From assembly GCA_037447655.1 (NCBI GenBank), contig JBBHKE010000917.1:17980-81979 (forward strand): DNA of 64,000 nt, given 5' to 3'. The DNA comes from Zygnema cylindricum (taxonomy: Eukaryota > Streptophyta > Zygnematophyceae > Zygnematales > Zygnemataceae). The notes beneath the pieces were generated by a model that saw only the letters and a list, made by a program, of their open reading frames with translations, was not told the origin of the DNA and did no database searches. The translations under genes were made by a program, and so were the position numbers. This document shows, piece by piece, positions 54,553-64,000 of the stretch (position 1 is its first letter; each line of letters begins with the position of its first letter).

Positions 54553-55371
54553 GGTTGAGTTCCATCGGACGAAAAGTGGGGTTATTTACAGAAATTCTGA
54601 CGGACAGCACGAAAAGAAAGACAAACACCGCGTATAAAAAGGTTTCCTGGAAGGCGACCAATGGTCTAAAATTAATAGATAAGGATTCGGACCTCTCCGT
54701 ACTACGACGTACCTTCTATTTTGTTTTGATCCGCGAACAACATTACAGAGAATCTTGCCAATATTCTCCAAAGGTCCGGGAGTTAACAATGACCGTTGGA
54801 TATTCATTCGCGAAGAATTCGCTTCAAAAGTTCATGTAAATGGTGATGTACCTCTTACAGAAAATTTTGAGGCTCTACACGCTAGATAATGAGCATACGT
54901 GTCACGACGGTAACCAACGGCAATCAAATACTTTTGCACATGATATATACATTAAAAAATACAACCGAAATCACAAAAGTAATCTCGTAACGTTCTTTCG
55001 TCACGCTATTTTTGTTAGCGCCAATTCTTAACGCTATTTCTGGCAAGGCTCATTCGTCACGCGAAAAAACAGGAACCTTAAAAAAATGAGGTGACAAGGC
55101 GTCTGCAAAAAGTACAAAATATGTGTCGTACGATGACCTGGTCCACACGTATATGGTACGCGAATGAAGGTTTCAACTTTCAACTTTCTAAGTTAAAGCT
55201 GGTCGGTGTGAAAGATACTTGACGATTTTCAATACAAAATCTTTATTTACGTGGTACCATTCAGTTTTGAGCACGTGGATTACAGACTCTTCGTGATAGA
55301 ACATCGTTCAAAATGTAGCATCCTGTAATGTTGGCCGTACGATTACAGAAATTACTGATGGAACGCCACCG
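54553..55371. mobile_element. PIF/Harbinger-like miniature element, 819 bp
   Basis: Left GGTTGAGTTCCATCGGACG, right TGATGGAACGCCACCG, flanked by TAA at 54550-54552 and 55372-55374. The TAA/TTA alternative fits the TWA target of this superfamily. Relatives at 15333 and 36075 share ACGAAAAGTGGGGTT-type subterminal text. Confidence 0.7.
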
Positions 55372-55479
55372 TAAGTATTGTCCCTAGTCAAGTAAGACTT
55401 TTCTCAATAAATGGGATTATATTTCCAAAAAACGCGATGGTGTAACCATCAAATTACAAATCATGATAGAAACGAAAAG

Positions 55480-55930
55480 TTGTTGAAGACCATCATAGGT
55501 AAGAGATCAAAATTCCTAATGACTAAAACAAAACAAACACTAAGCAAGACTAAAAGCATGAAACGGAAAGCTAGAAAAACAAGAAGAAAATCAAACATAA
55601 AACTAAGAGAGCACTAAAACTGCGTCATACCCTGCTAGCAGAACAAAAAGTAGACCCTCCGCCCAAAACCAAAGACTATGCCACACTAAAGGTCAAAAAT
55701 ACGAAAAGTATCTATATGCACCGAGTGGCGCGGTGGTAAGTCTCGTAGTTCGAGACCATCATCCACCATCGTGCCTTGTCGGATAAGGGCCAAAGCTTGA
55801 GAAAGTTACACTGCGACAAAGATACATCTGCAGTAGAGAGTTGACATGGGACTTCAAGACGAGCTACCAGGTCCTCTTGAATTCAAAAGATCGTTGAGCA
55901 CAATCACTTAAACAATTTTCATTGGAGCAC
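55480..55930 (-). repeat. LINE-like 3' noncoding fragment
   Basis: Words such as CGACAAAGATACATCTGCAG and TCAAAAGATCGTTGAGCAC align with 39560-39670 and, more distantly, with 49400-49445. It is therefore a third copy of the 3' end of the LINE-like family. A short hairpin GTCTCG...CGAGAC lies near 55739-55755. The rest of 55931-57516 shows nothing I recognise. Confidence 0.45.
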
Positions 55931-57579
55931 GATGGTAAATCATCTAAGTACAAGGGAAAAAAAAGGCAAAAAAATATTGAAAAACTGAATGCGGGTGGGT
56001 GGAATCTGACAAGAAGGAAGAATAAGTAAAAATAAAGAAATTCACATATGAAGGGCAATCAGGCAAAAGGCATTAAAAGGGACAACAAGCACAAAACCGT
56101 GTTGGACATGGGATTGTTGATCGGACGGAATAACTGTTATCATTTGGTTTCACGAATCCCAGTGGGCTTTAAGGCATGATTTTCGCAGCTATGAAAAGGC
56201 TAACAACAATTGAGGGTAGTTAGCCTTTGGTGGGGAAAACCACTATCTTTCGCTTTATCGTTTACAACGTTGAAACCTTGTCAATCATTACTTTAAATAA
56301 TATTTACTACCATTTCAACTAGCTCTCCTCTCGTCACTCGCGCTCATACCACCCCAAGCTCTTTGTCACCGGAGTTAAATCCCCCATTCATCGAAGTAAA
56401 ATCCCACGTTTTCTACAGCTGTTTGACGGCAATAACTTACACGTACACCACCGCATATCCGTCGTTGTATTTATAAATCTCTTAGATGCGCTACATTTTG
56501 CTCACTAACATGCTCGTTTACGTCGAGTTTGAGGCCTAACACTGGTGCATGCTTGAAAACCACAACAACTTTTGCCACTATATTTGAAGCAGTTCACATT
56601 TGATCCATAAAATTCCGTTTGTCTCACCCTTGGCTTTTATGGATCATGTCAACTAACCAAAGATGTTTAAAGGGGTCCATCTGCTTCGTAGCTTGCATAG
56701 AGCGCAATCCATGGCAACAAGTGATTTAGAGAGTGGTGCATTTCGACAGTTGTGGAGTCTAAGCGTGGTACACCCTGCAACGATATGTTTCTCGTGAATT
56801 CCCTTTGCTCTCCTAAGTCCCAAAGGTTTTTGAAACCTCTGGGTTTACTTTGTTTTCCTACACGAGGTTGAATGAGCCCTTGATGGTGTAGTCCTCAACA
56901 ATCCGAATGCCAAACATGTTTGCTTCTCACGTGGCATTGCATGTGTGTGGTGGCTCGAGATGTAACAACTTTTAAAGAACCAAGTTACACTAATTCTAAT
57001 AAATATGTCGTGTTTGCATTAAAGACCTGCAATTTTCAGCTAAAATTACTTCAAAATTCAATGGACTCAAACGTCGTTCGTTAAGACTTAAAACTACTTT
57101 CCACCATCAACGTGTCAACTCTAATAGTGATGGCATTTTTACACAAATCCAATGCCATTTTTTCGCCTTTGACAAAAACATAGCTAAAATGATAATTATA
57201 CGAGGGGTTATAAGTTGTCCACGTTAGGTATCTCGAGCTTGTAAGAAACATTGTGCAAATTGTGTTTTTTGTGTAATGTGTTGTAGCAAAATAGTGAGTT
57301 GTTAATAGAGCACTCTATTTATATTGAGTTTCCTCATAATTTGCAAATAAGCCGAAAATAAATATGTTCTTTCCCATCTTCCGTTGTTAGGTTTTGGTGC
57401 TACACTGCAAATCATGTAAAACAAACACATCTTAAAATAAAATAAAAAAACAGATAGGACGACTAAAACAAGGCGCAAAGCAAACGACTTTTAGAATACT
57501 TATAACAATTTTGTAAATGATTCCTACGATGAATTCAAAACTCTTTCTCTCTCCTCCCCCCACCTCTCTTCCTCTCTGT

Positions 57580-57779
57580 GTATGTATATGTATTTTGGCT
57601 CGAATCCTTCACAACGCAAAGGTTGGTGGTCCGTATCAGACAATTCCAAAGACAAGAAAATTCATACTATTAGATTTTCGAGGAAAGTCAATCATTTTTG
57701 TTCATGGTCAAGTGCCGAAATTGACAAAAAAAGATGAAAAAAAACTTAAGAAACTTAATGATTGCTATCATCAGTTGTG
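57580..57779 (+). CDS. possible exon of an unrecognised gene
   Basis: The frame from about 57600 to the TGA at 57778-57780 reads through a non-repetitive, charged segment: AKVGGPYQTIPKTRKFILLD and FVHGQVPKLTKKDEKKLKKL. The composition is unlike the repeats around it. CT-rich, intron-like tracts lie on both sides, as in the transporter gene. A possible donor is GTTGTG at about 57772. I do not recognise a family; splice sites and strand are inferred from the frame only. Confidence 0.3.
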
Positions 57780-57789
57780 ATTTCTACGT

Positions 57790-58119
57790 TGACTGGCATT
57801 TATCTCCCCTCTCCCTCTCCTCCTCCTTCCCCTCCCTCCCACTTTTCCCAGTCTCTCTCCTTCCCTTTCTTCTCCTTCCCTCTCCTCTCCTCACACCACT
57901 CTCTTTCATTCCCTTCCCTCCACGCCTCCCCTCTATCTCCCCGATTTCCGCCCCTCACTTCCTCCCCTCTCACTCTCTATTTCCCTTCCCTCTCCTCCCC
58001 CCTCCTCTCCTCCTTCTCTCTTTCCCTCCATCCCTCCATCTCCCTCTCACATTTCCCCCCCCCTTCCTCATGCGTCCTCTCTCCCTCCTTCCCCCCCCTC
58101 CCTTTCCTTTACCCTCCCT
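57790..58119 (+). repeat. CT-rich tract before the second gap
   Basis: Pyrimidine-rich sequence of the CCCTCTCC type, broken by ten N at 58120-58129. It resembles introns 1 and 2 of the transporter gene. Confidence 0.85.
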
Positions 58120-58129
58120 NNNNNNNNNN
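58120..58129. other. assembly gap (10 N)
   Basis: Ten N of unknown true length. Frames crossing it are unreliable. Confidence 0.98.
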
Positions 58130-58132
58130 TAA

Positions 58133-58182
58133 AATGCCACATGAAAAGTTTCACAAGGTTACAGTTAGTAATGAACGCGGAA
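58133..58182 (+). CDS. possible second exon of the unrecognised gene
   Basis: Short open segment KMPHEKFHKVTVSNERGS directly after the gap, followed by GTAAGT, a good donor, at 58182-58187. It could be the next exon after 57580-57779 if the gap hides the acceptor. The evidence is weak. Confidence 0.2.
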
Positions 58183-58264
58183 GTAAGTAATTTTATACAC
58201 TGTCCAAATCTGCAGATGTTTTATACGCTGACGGATGCTATCATGCTTATGGCAGAAAGTTTAC

Positions 58265-58587
58265 GTGTTGATGACGTCACAAGGTAGCATGACTTCGCGA
58301 TGTCACAAAACCCTAAACATCTACAATGTCACAAAAACTCGACGTCTACAACCGTCGCCGTTTTTGTAGACGTCACTAATTTAAGGAAGTTTCGTAGTCG
58401 TCTACATTTCGTTTCGTACTATCGTAGGCAGTCGCATATTTTGTAGACGTCTAAACCTGTCACATATTTTAATGAATGAAGGCGCAAGTAATGATTGACA
58501 TTGGAACACTTTGAAAAGTACACCGTAAAATCTGCGCTAAAATCCAAAGTAGCGTTTCAAAGTTTCGGTTACATGGGAACACGCCCT
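58265..58587. mobile_element. PIF/Harbinger-like element, right part
   Basis: Matches the second half of 14363-15329: the GACGTCACAA...AAAACCCTAAACATCTAC block, then CGTCGCCGTTTTTGTAGACG, and the right end CATGGGAACACGCCC before TAA (58588-58590). The left end is missing, possibly lost at the gap. Confidence 0.6.
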
Positions 58588-58589
58588 AA

Positions 58590-58740
58590 TTCTCCCACCG
58601 ACACCACAAACCGACAAAGCTGAAGTAATTTGTCGTTTATGACATCATATTGTACGATCCTGAAAGTCAGAAAACTGGGAAGCCGTACTAGTCTGTACTC
58701 CGTATCCTACAGAATGTTTTATTTACTAAATCCTAGGGTT
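58590..58740. repeat. repeat shared with 62490-62660
   Basis: TTGTCGTTTATGACATCATA and GATCCTGAAAGTCAGAAAA recur at about 62530-62575, followed in both by an ACTAAATC(C/A)TAGGGTT word. Its family is unknown. Confidence 0.5.
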
Positions 58741-58934
58741 GAATCCCCCACACGCGGGAAAATTGGCAGAGCACGTATACAAAAGGTACATAAGGTTGAA
58801 ATATAATAATATATAATAAGAGATAATAATTGAACCGTGGAAGGCGAATACAGCCTCCGCCAGAACTTCCTGTAAAATTTAGTTTTAATTAAATGTGGAT
58901 GTATATCAGTATAAAATATCGTTTGCCACAAGTA

Positions 58935-59159
58935 AAGTACACCGTGAATCGCTATTAGTGTTAATGTTTTTTTTTCTCTTAAAACATTTTTATCCGTACA
59001 CACTTGTTCGCTTGTATATCTGACGGTTGCGATTGAAAGGTAAGATTATTAGCTTCCGATTGGTGCTCTCAAATTAAAAATCGGACAAGTGTGTAGGGAG
59101 AAAAGATGTTTTGAGTGGCGAACAAATTATTAACTCTAATAGCGATTCAAGGTGTAGAG
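58935..59159. mobile_element. mariner-like miniature element, 225 bp
   Basis: Left AAGTACACCGTGAATCGCTA, right TAGCGATTCAAGGTGTAGAG, with TA at 58933-58934 and 59160-59161. Same family as 60876-61107. Confidence 0.72.
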
Positions 59160-59768
59160 TAAAATTTCTAATCGCGACGCCAAAAGGCGATGGGTACCCA
59201 TATATCACGTACTGACGAATAAATAGTTATTGCCTATATTGCTCTTAGTGTTGTTTTTGCTCGTAGTGTTGCTTAGCTTTTGTAGTTTTTAGACGTACTT
59301 TTTGGGTTTTCCAATCGTAGCCTTTAACGATACTTAACAATTTTTCATTTTGATCAAGTTTTGTACTTAAATGGTTTAACCATCGCAGTTTTGGCAATAA
59401 AATCTTCTTCTTCGATACTGTTGAACATATTATGTATATGGTATCCGCGTTTCAAATTACGACGCGTACTTTGTAGCACGAAAGCATACCCAAGTCCGTA
59501 ATAGGTAGCACAAAGGAAAAATTAATCCATGATGATTTTGGAGAGTGAATTGTTATTGAACCATCGACCTTCTTTTTCAAGGAGGATAGCTAAATTCCTT
59601 TATAGTTGTTTTTGTGCTGTCGATAAATGGATTTGGCCAATGAGTGCAAATTACAATGCCCGCTTAATGCGAATTTGACCACAAACATGTCCTATTTAAA
59701 GTTTTTCTTAAAGGGGGACCAAAGAGGGATTATCAAAAGCGGAAATAAACACCTTTGCGACGTCTAAA

Positions 59769-59803
59769 AACTATTTTCCTTTAGTTACTAAAGGAAAATA
59801 GTT
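59769..59803. repeat. 35-bp perfect hairpin
   Basis: Arms AACTATTTTCCTTTAGT and ACTAAAGGAAAATAGTT around a single T (59786). No associated feature is recognised; 59162-60870 is otherwise blank apart from a mariner-like half end near 59804-59830. Confidence 0.85.
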
Positions 59804-60875
59804 CGCCGCTAATCGGTATTAGTGTTAAAGTTATTTTTCGCCACTTAAAACATCTTTTCTTCCTACACATCCTCCTTTTAGGCTAATTTCCACTATTCTT
59901 GATCACCAAACGTCGAGATGTCAAATTTGAGCGTACAACATAAAAAAGGAAGGCCACCTATATGAATTTAATTAGTTTGGAAAAATAAGCTTATATGATG
60001 ATTTTAACTTTACTTATGTCACCCGATTCACATTTTTTGTTTAACCAATAAAACCTACCACAATAATACTTTACAAAAAAGCTTTTGGACATTAAAGTGA
60101 TAAACACAACGAGAGACGTAACATGAATCGCATAATGAGAGTCAAGTGACACGTGGCACGGGTTCGATGTCACATGAATCTTCCGCTGTCACTCTTTAAG
60201 AAAGTTAGGCCCAATCGCAATAAAAAATTGGGCAAAGATTTTATGTTTCCTTAACCTTTCTTGTTGTGAAAGAATTTTGGACTTTTATTCAAATGATAAG
60301 GTGTTTTGTTTTTTCCAACACGTCATAACAGAATTATTGTTCCCAATTATGTGTACAAACGCAATGTGTTCTCTCAATTTTGTACACTCATGTTTTATTA
60401 TAGTTAGAGTCTAAATCTCATTGGTCTTAGCCTGTCAAAAATAGAACCATGTCTAGTCCATGAACAATTGCGCATTTTGGGGCCCTTTTTTATTCTTTGT
60501 TGATTGGTAGAGATTTAATTCTACGGACCTTTATCCTCATCGTAGTGCAAAGTGACTTCACAGGCCGTGCGCCAAATAGTGTATATTGGCTAAAATATCG
60601 CGATATGCTACGCCTCGATTCACGATGCGCTATAGCGCTTCAAATGAAGGCAGGCTTCTGGACTATTACACACGTGTGCACGTTACGCAAACTGGAACAG
60701 TTATTTTCCCGTTCCATGTTTCGAAATCTCTCCTACGTGGCGCATCTACGTGTTTCTATATCTACTGTTTGTTTCGAGGCGCTTTTTGGTTCATTAACAA
60801 ACAATTTGTTTGTCTTTTACCTTAAAAACAACATCGTGACAGAATCCTTTTTTTTTTTTGTTGGCAACTCTACAG

Positions 60876-61107
60876 TACAGTACACCGCCAATCGCTATTA
60901 GCGTGTACGTTTGATTAGCGTATACTATTATTTAGCGTGGTGTACGCTAATTGGGAATTTGGAAATTTTGGAAGAAAATCGATTACTCTAATTAGGAATT
61001 AGGGCTTTTTTTAAATATTGTGGATAATTCTATTTGAGAATAAAGAATAAAAAAAGCGGGACGGGATTAGCGTACACAACGCTAATAGCGATTGGCGGTG
61101 TACTGTA
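60876..61107. mobile_element. mariner-like miniature element, 232 bp, best copy
   Basis: 28-bp perfect inverted ends (core CAGTACACCGCCAATCGCTA and its reverse complement) between TA dinucleotides (60876-60877 and 61106-61107). The CAGT start and TA target fit Tc1/mariner (pogo/Stowaway-like) elements. No transposase inside. This copy looks the youngest of the family here. Confidence 0.85.
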
Positions 61108-61429
61108 GCACGCTCGGCCTCTCGCCTCGCATGTGACCATTATTTGAAAACGACAAACGTAATCTTAATGGCACGCGCGAGCAAAATTTGTTTTTTTTTT
61201 TTCTCGACTACCTTTTTTTCTTCAGGCTAAGAATTTTGGACGTATTTTTGCAAAACGACAACGTCTCGACAGTGTCCGCTTCTGGCGCGAAATACTAAGA
61301 ATCTAATTACATATCTCCGTGAGGCGGTGCTGTACACGTGGCAATATTTCATTGGACCGCCAGCCTTCCATTATTATTAGCCCACCGACCGGGTTTTCCG
61401 CGTGCAGGGTCGCTGCGTACTCGTCAGGA

Positions 61430-61478
61430 CTTTTTTTTGTTTTGTTTTTTTTGTTTTTTTTTGTTTTTTTTTTTTGGG
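61430..61478 (+). repeat. T-rich tract
   Basis: T runs broken by single G (TTTTTTTTGTTTTGTTTTTT pattern). No element boundary is visible. Confidence 0.8.
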
Positions 61479-61775
61479 AATTTGTTATACTTCCAGATTT
61501 ATCAAAATTCCTCAAATATTGTGGTATTACAGTTTTACATCTTTTATTGCGAATACAGTTTTATTTTCTCTCGTGAAATTTATGATTTTACAGTTTTTTA
61601 AAGAATTTAAGAGGAAAACGGTTAGTTTTCGCATACGACAAATATCCTGTAGCGGAGAGCCCTTTGATTGGTTGTCGTCGTGTAACAAAAAAAAAAGATT
61701 TTTATTGGTCGATTTTTTTGTTTGCGGGTTCGTAACGTTTTGCGCTAAAAAAGGGCGTTCCAGTCTCCCCTACAA

Positions 61776-61960
61776 TTAGGGTTTTTTTTTTACTATTTTA
61801 GGGTTTTTAGGTTTTTTTAGAGTTTTAGGTTTTTTTAGGATTTTTAGGTTTTTTTAGAGTTTTAGGTTTTTTTAGGGTTTTTAGGTTATTTAGGATTTTA
61901 GGTTTTTTAGGGTTTTTAGGTTTTTAGGTTTTTTTAAGGGTTTTTAGGTTTTTTTAGGTG
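61776..61960 (+). repeat. degenerate TTTAGGG telomere-like repeat
   Basis: About 20 units of the form TTTTTAGG(G/A/T)TTTTTAGG with variable T number, resembling the plant telomere repeat TTTAGGG that has drifted. It is interstitial, as ordinary sequence continues on both sides. Confidence 0.75.
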
Positions 61961-62673
61961 AATGACACGTGGCAATGATTATGACCTAAAACTGTTCCGA
62001 CATTTTTTTTCAAATTTTATAACACGGCCCCAACTCCAAAACCCTAATATTTTATTTTTTTCTCATTCATTTGCTTTCCAAGGGCACTTTGGAAAAAAAA
62101 ATAAAATAAAAATCTTCTTTGGAGCAATCGGAATTTCAAAATTTGACGCATATCGTGCTGTTCCAATTCCTTAGCACTACACGACAAAAGCTGACTGTCC
62201 CTGCCAGAAATTTCCTTGCCATGGTCTGTCGAGGTGTCATCATGTACGGAATCCGTCGTTTGATTGGTCCTCGTGTAACTGAAAATCCAGAACGATCGTC
62301 TCCAGTTTGACTTCCACGTGTCGAGAGACGTCCACGTAGCCAAATGCAGACAAGTTTATTGTACGGATGGATTTACATTGTCCCACAAAAGGACAACAAG
62401 GCTCGACTCTTCCACTGCCGTACGGACCGACAACCTCCCTGAAGACAACAGAGTCATGACTGCAGTCTGGCTTTTCTGTCAGCTTCCGTTTTACCTACCG
62501 ACACAAGAAACGACAAAAGTTGAAAAAAATTGTCGTTTATTTGATCAAATAGTATGATCCTGAAAGTCAGAAAATCCCGGCAATGATAGCTTGTGGTTTT
62601 CGTATCCTAAATAGTACATTACTAAAAAGTCATTTCGTACTAAATCATAGGGTTCCCACTCTATAGAAAAATT

Positions 62674-63545
62674 TAGTGTTGTGTATCGGTAAAAAACTTA
62701 TCGCGATAACACCGATACCGATAGTTATCGGTTATCGAACGGTCAGAGATTCCGATATATCGGTCTGGGACCAACAAATTCCATATCGGCGATAACTTAA
62801 AAAATATATAGTATGCATACAATAGCACTTTATAACATACTGTATTATTTTATTGATTTTATATAGCGTGGCATGCCACGTATAAAAATATGTGCCGTTA
62901 CCGTTTAGCTGCAATTTATTACGGACAGCGCAGCATATAAACGTTGGCCGGTTAACTGAACAAAAATTTTACGGCGATGTACGTAATTTTACCAAAAACT
63001 GGTGAACATGGAACTGTAAAAGGACGGCGCACACAAAAGTACAACGGACGCAAAATAACATTCTGCGTGCCGCCGAAATCGAACGGACGACTTGGAATGA
63101 GAAAACAAGAGCGGACGGCCAGCGTGAGCGCCAGCATCCGGAATGGCTCTTTTGGCAGCTTATGCCAAAAAAGCTGAAAGGTTGACACGTGGCAGGTCCC
63201 CAGTGGATCTCAAGGAATAAAGGGACAAAGCCATGGCGTCGGATGTGAAAGGTACATCGTTTTTACTGGATCCGTACGTCCGGAGAATAAGACGTACAGT
63301 TTTCGTACGTCTGGAGAATAAGACGTACAGTTGAGTCTACAGGCCGTACATTTATCTGTACGGTCCGTACTGTTATCGCCGATAACTATCGTTATCGGCA
63401 TTATCGTCGATAAGTACCCGATATTATCGGCTACTTATCGGCGATAAGACCGATATCGATATATCGTACCAATATATCGATTATCGGATACCCGAAAAAA
63501 GGCCCATATCGGTTATCGGCAAATCCTTACCGATACACAACACTA
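62674..63545. mobile_element. hAT non-autonomous element copy 2, 872 bp
   Basis: Ends TAGTGTTGTGTATCGG and CCGATACACAACACTA, with a perfect 8-bp duplication GAAAAATT (62666-62673 and 63546-63553). The middle matches 18266-18610, including ATGGCTCTTTTGGCAGCTTA and ACACGTGGCAGG. A 31-bp tandem duplication (GTACGTCCGGAGAATAAGAC type) lies at 63273-63333. Confidence 0.92.
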
Positions 63546-63579
63546 GAAAAATTACGCGAAAAAATCCGCCAACCAAATA

Positions 63580-64000
63580 AAGTGTTGTGTATCGGCAAGA
63601 AATTAATCGCGATGACACCGATACCGATAGCTATCGATTATCGAACGGTCAGGGGTCCCGATATATCGTTCCGAGACCAACAAATTCCTTATCGGCGATA
63701 AGTGGAAAATTTATAGTACGCTATATAATAGTACTTTATAATATACTGTATTTTTTTGTACTGTATATAGCGTGGCATGTCACGTGTAACAAGTTGTTCT
63801 GTAATCTGTGTAACGGAATAACGGCGGTCCAGTACGACGGAATAACCCGTACACTCGTACGGTATAAACCGTACAATTATCGCCGATAGTTATCGATACC
63901 AATGTTATCGCGATAAAAAACCGATATTATCGGTCTTTTATCGGCGATAACACCAGTTTCTACATATCGTGCCAATATATCAATTATCGCCAAAACCTTG
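63580..64000. mobile_element. hAT non-autonomous element copy 3, cut by window end
   Basis: Left end AAGTGTTGTGTATCGGC and the usual subterminal ATCGCGAT...ATATCG sequence. The middle is much shorter than in copy 2 (about 63790-63850), so it is a further deletion derivative. The right end is beyond the window. Confidence 0.8.

Noticed and set aside
61776-61960. Chromosome end
   Set aside because: Repeats are degenerate and ordinary sequence with transposons continues on both sides.

Overview
Kind of organism. The window reads as nuclear DNA of a streptophyte (green-plant lineage). The reasons are one spliced gene of the plant organic cation transporter (OCT) type, degenerate TTTAGGG/CCCTAAA telomere-like tracts, Ty1/copia elements with plant-type Gag-Pol, and dense hAT, PIF/Harbinger-like and Tc1/mariner-like miniature elements. 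Low gene density and long CT-rich introns would suit a large repeat-rich genome such as a charophycean alga or bryophyte, but the species cannot be fixed from the sequence. Two runs of N (19362-20084 and 58120-58129) are assembly gaps.

Layout. 1-13802 is a nest of three copia elements of one family (A). E3 (minus, oldest) is interrupted in its left LTR by E1 (plus, only its 3' end in the window) and by E2 (minus, complete, 1497-7867, target duplication CAAAT). 13803-21316 holds miniature inverted-repeat elements and a gap. 21317-35723 is a ~600-bp mariner-like miniature element split by a 13.8-kb copia mosaic of a second family (B, 21553-35352, target duplication TTATT). Inside the mosaic, plus-strand ends surround a minus-strand tandem array of Gag-only, non-autonomous units and pieces of an autonomous element. 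35724-43190 carries further miniature elements, a decayed LINE-like fragment and a decayed Ty3/gypsy pol fragment. 43454-47909 is the single convincing host gene: a three-exon transporter of 685 codons with an unusual ten-copy heptad repeat in its first extracellular loop. 48680-54293 is a complete-ended 5.6-kb hAT transposon with a perfect 8-bp target duplication. It holds a wrecked hAT transposase and a LINE-like insertion, and its termini match ~870-bp miniature elements at 17999, 62674 and 63580. 54302-64000 is more of the same, plus two possible exons of an unrecognised gene beside the second gap.

How the parts relate. The transposons fall into families whose members explain each other: shared ends, shared target-site rules and clear nesting order. 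The most unusual signal is in the copia elements. In both families the LTR is followed directly by a primer-binding site complementary to the anticodon arm, not the 3' end, of initiator tRNA-Met. The gag reading frame appears to start at an ATG exactly 20 nt inside the LTR and to be translated through the LTR/PBS junction.
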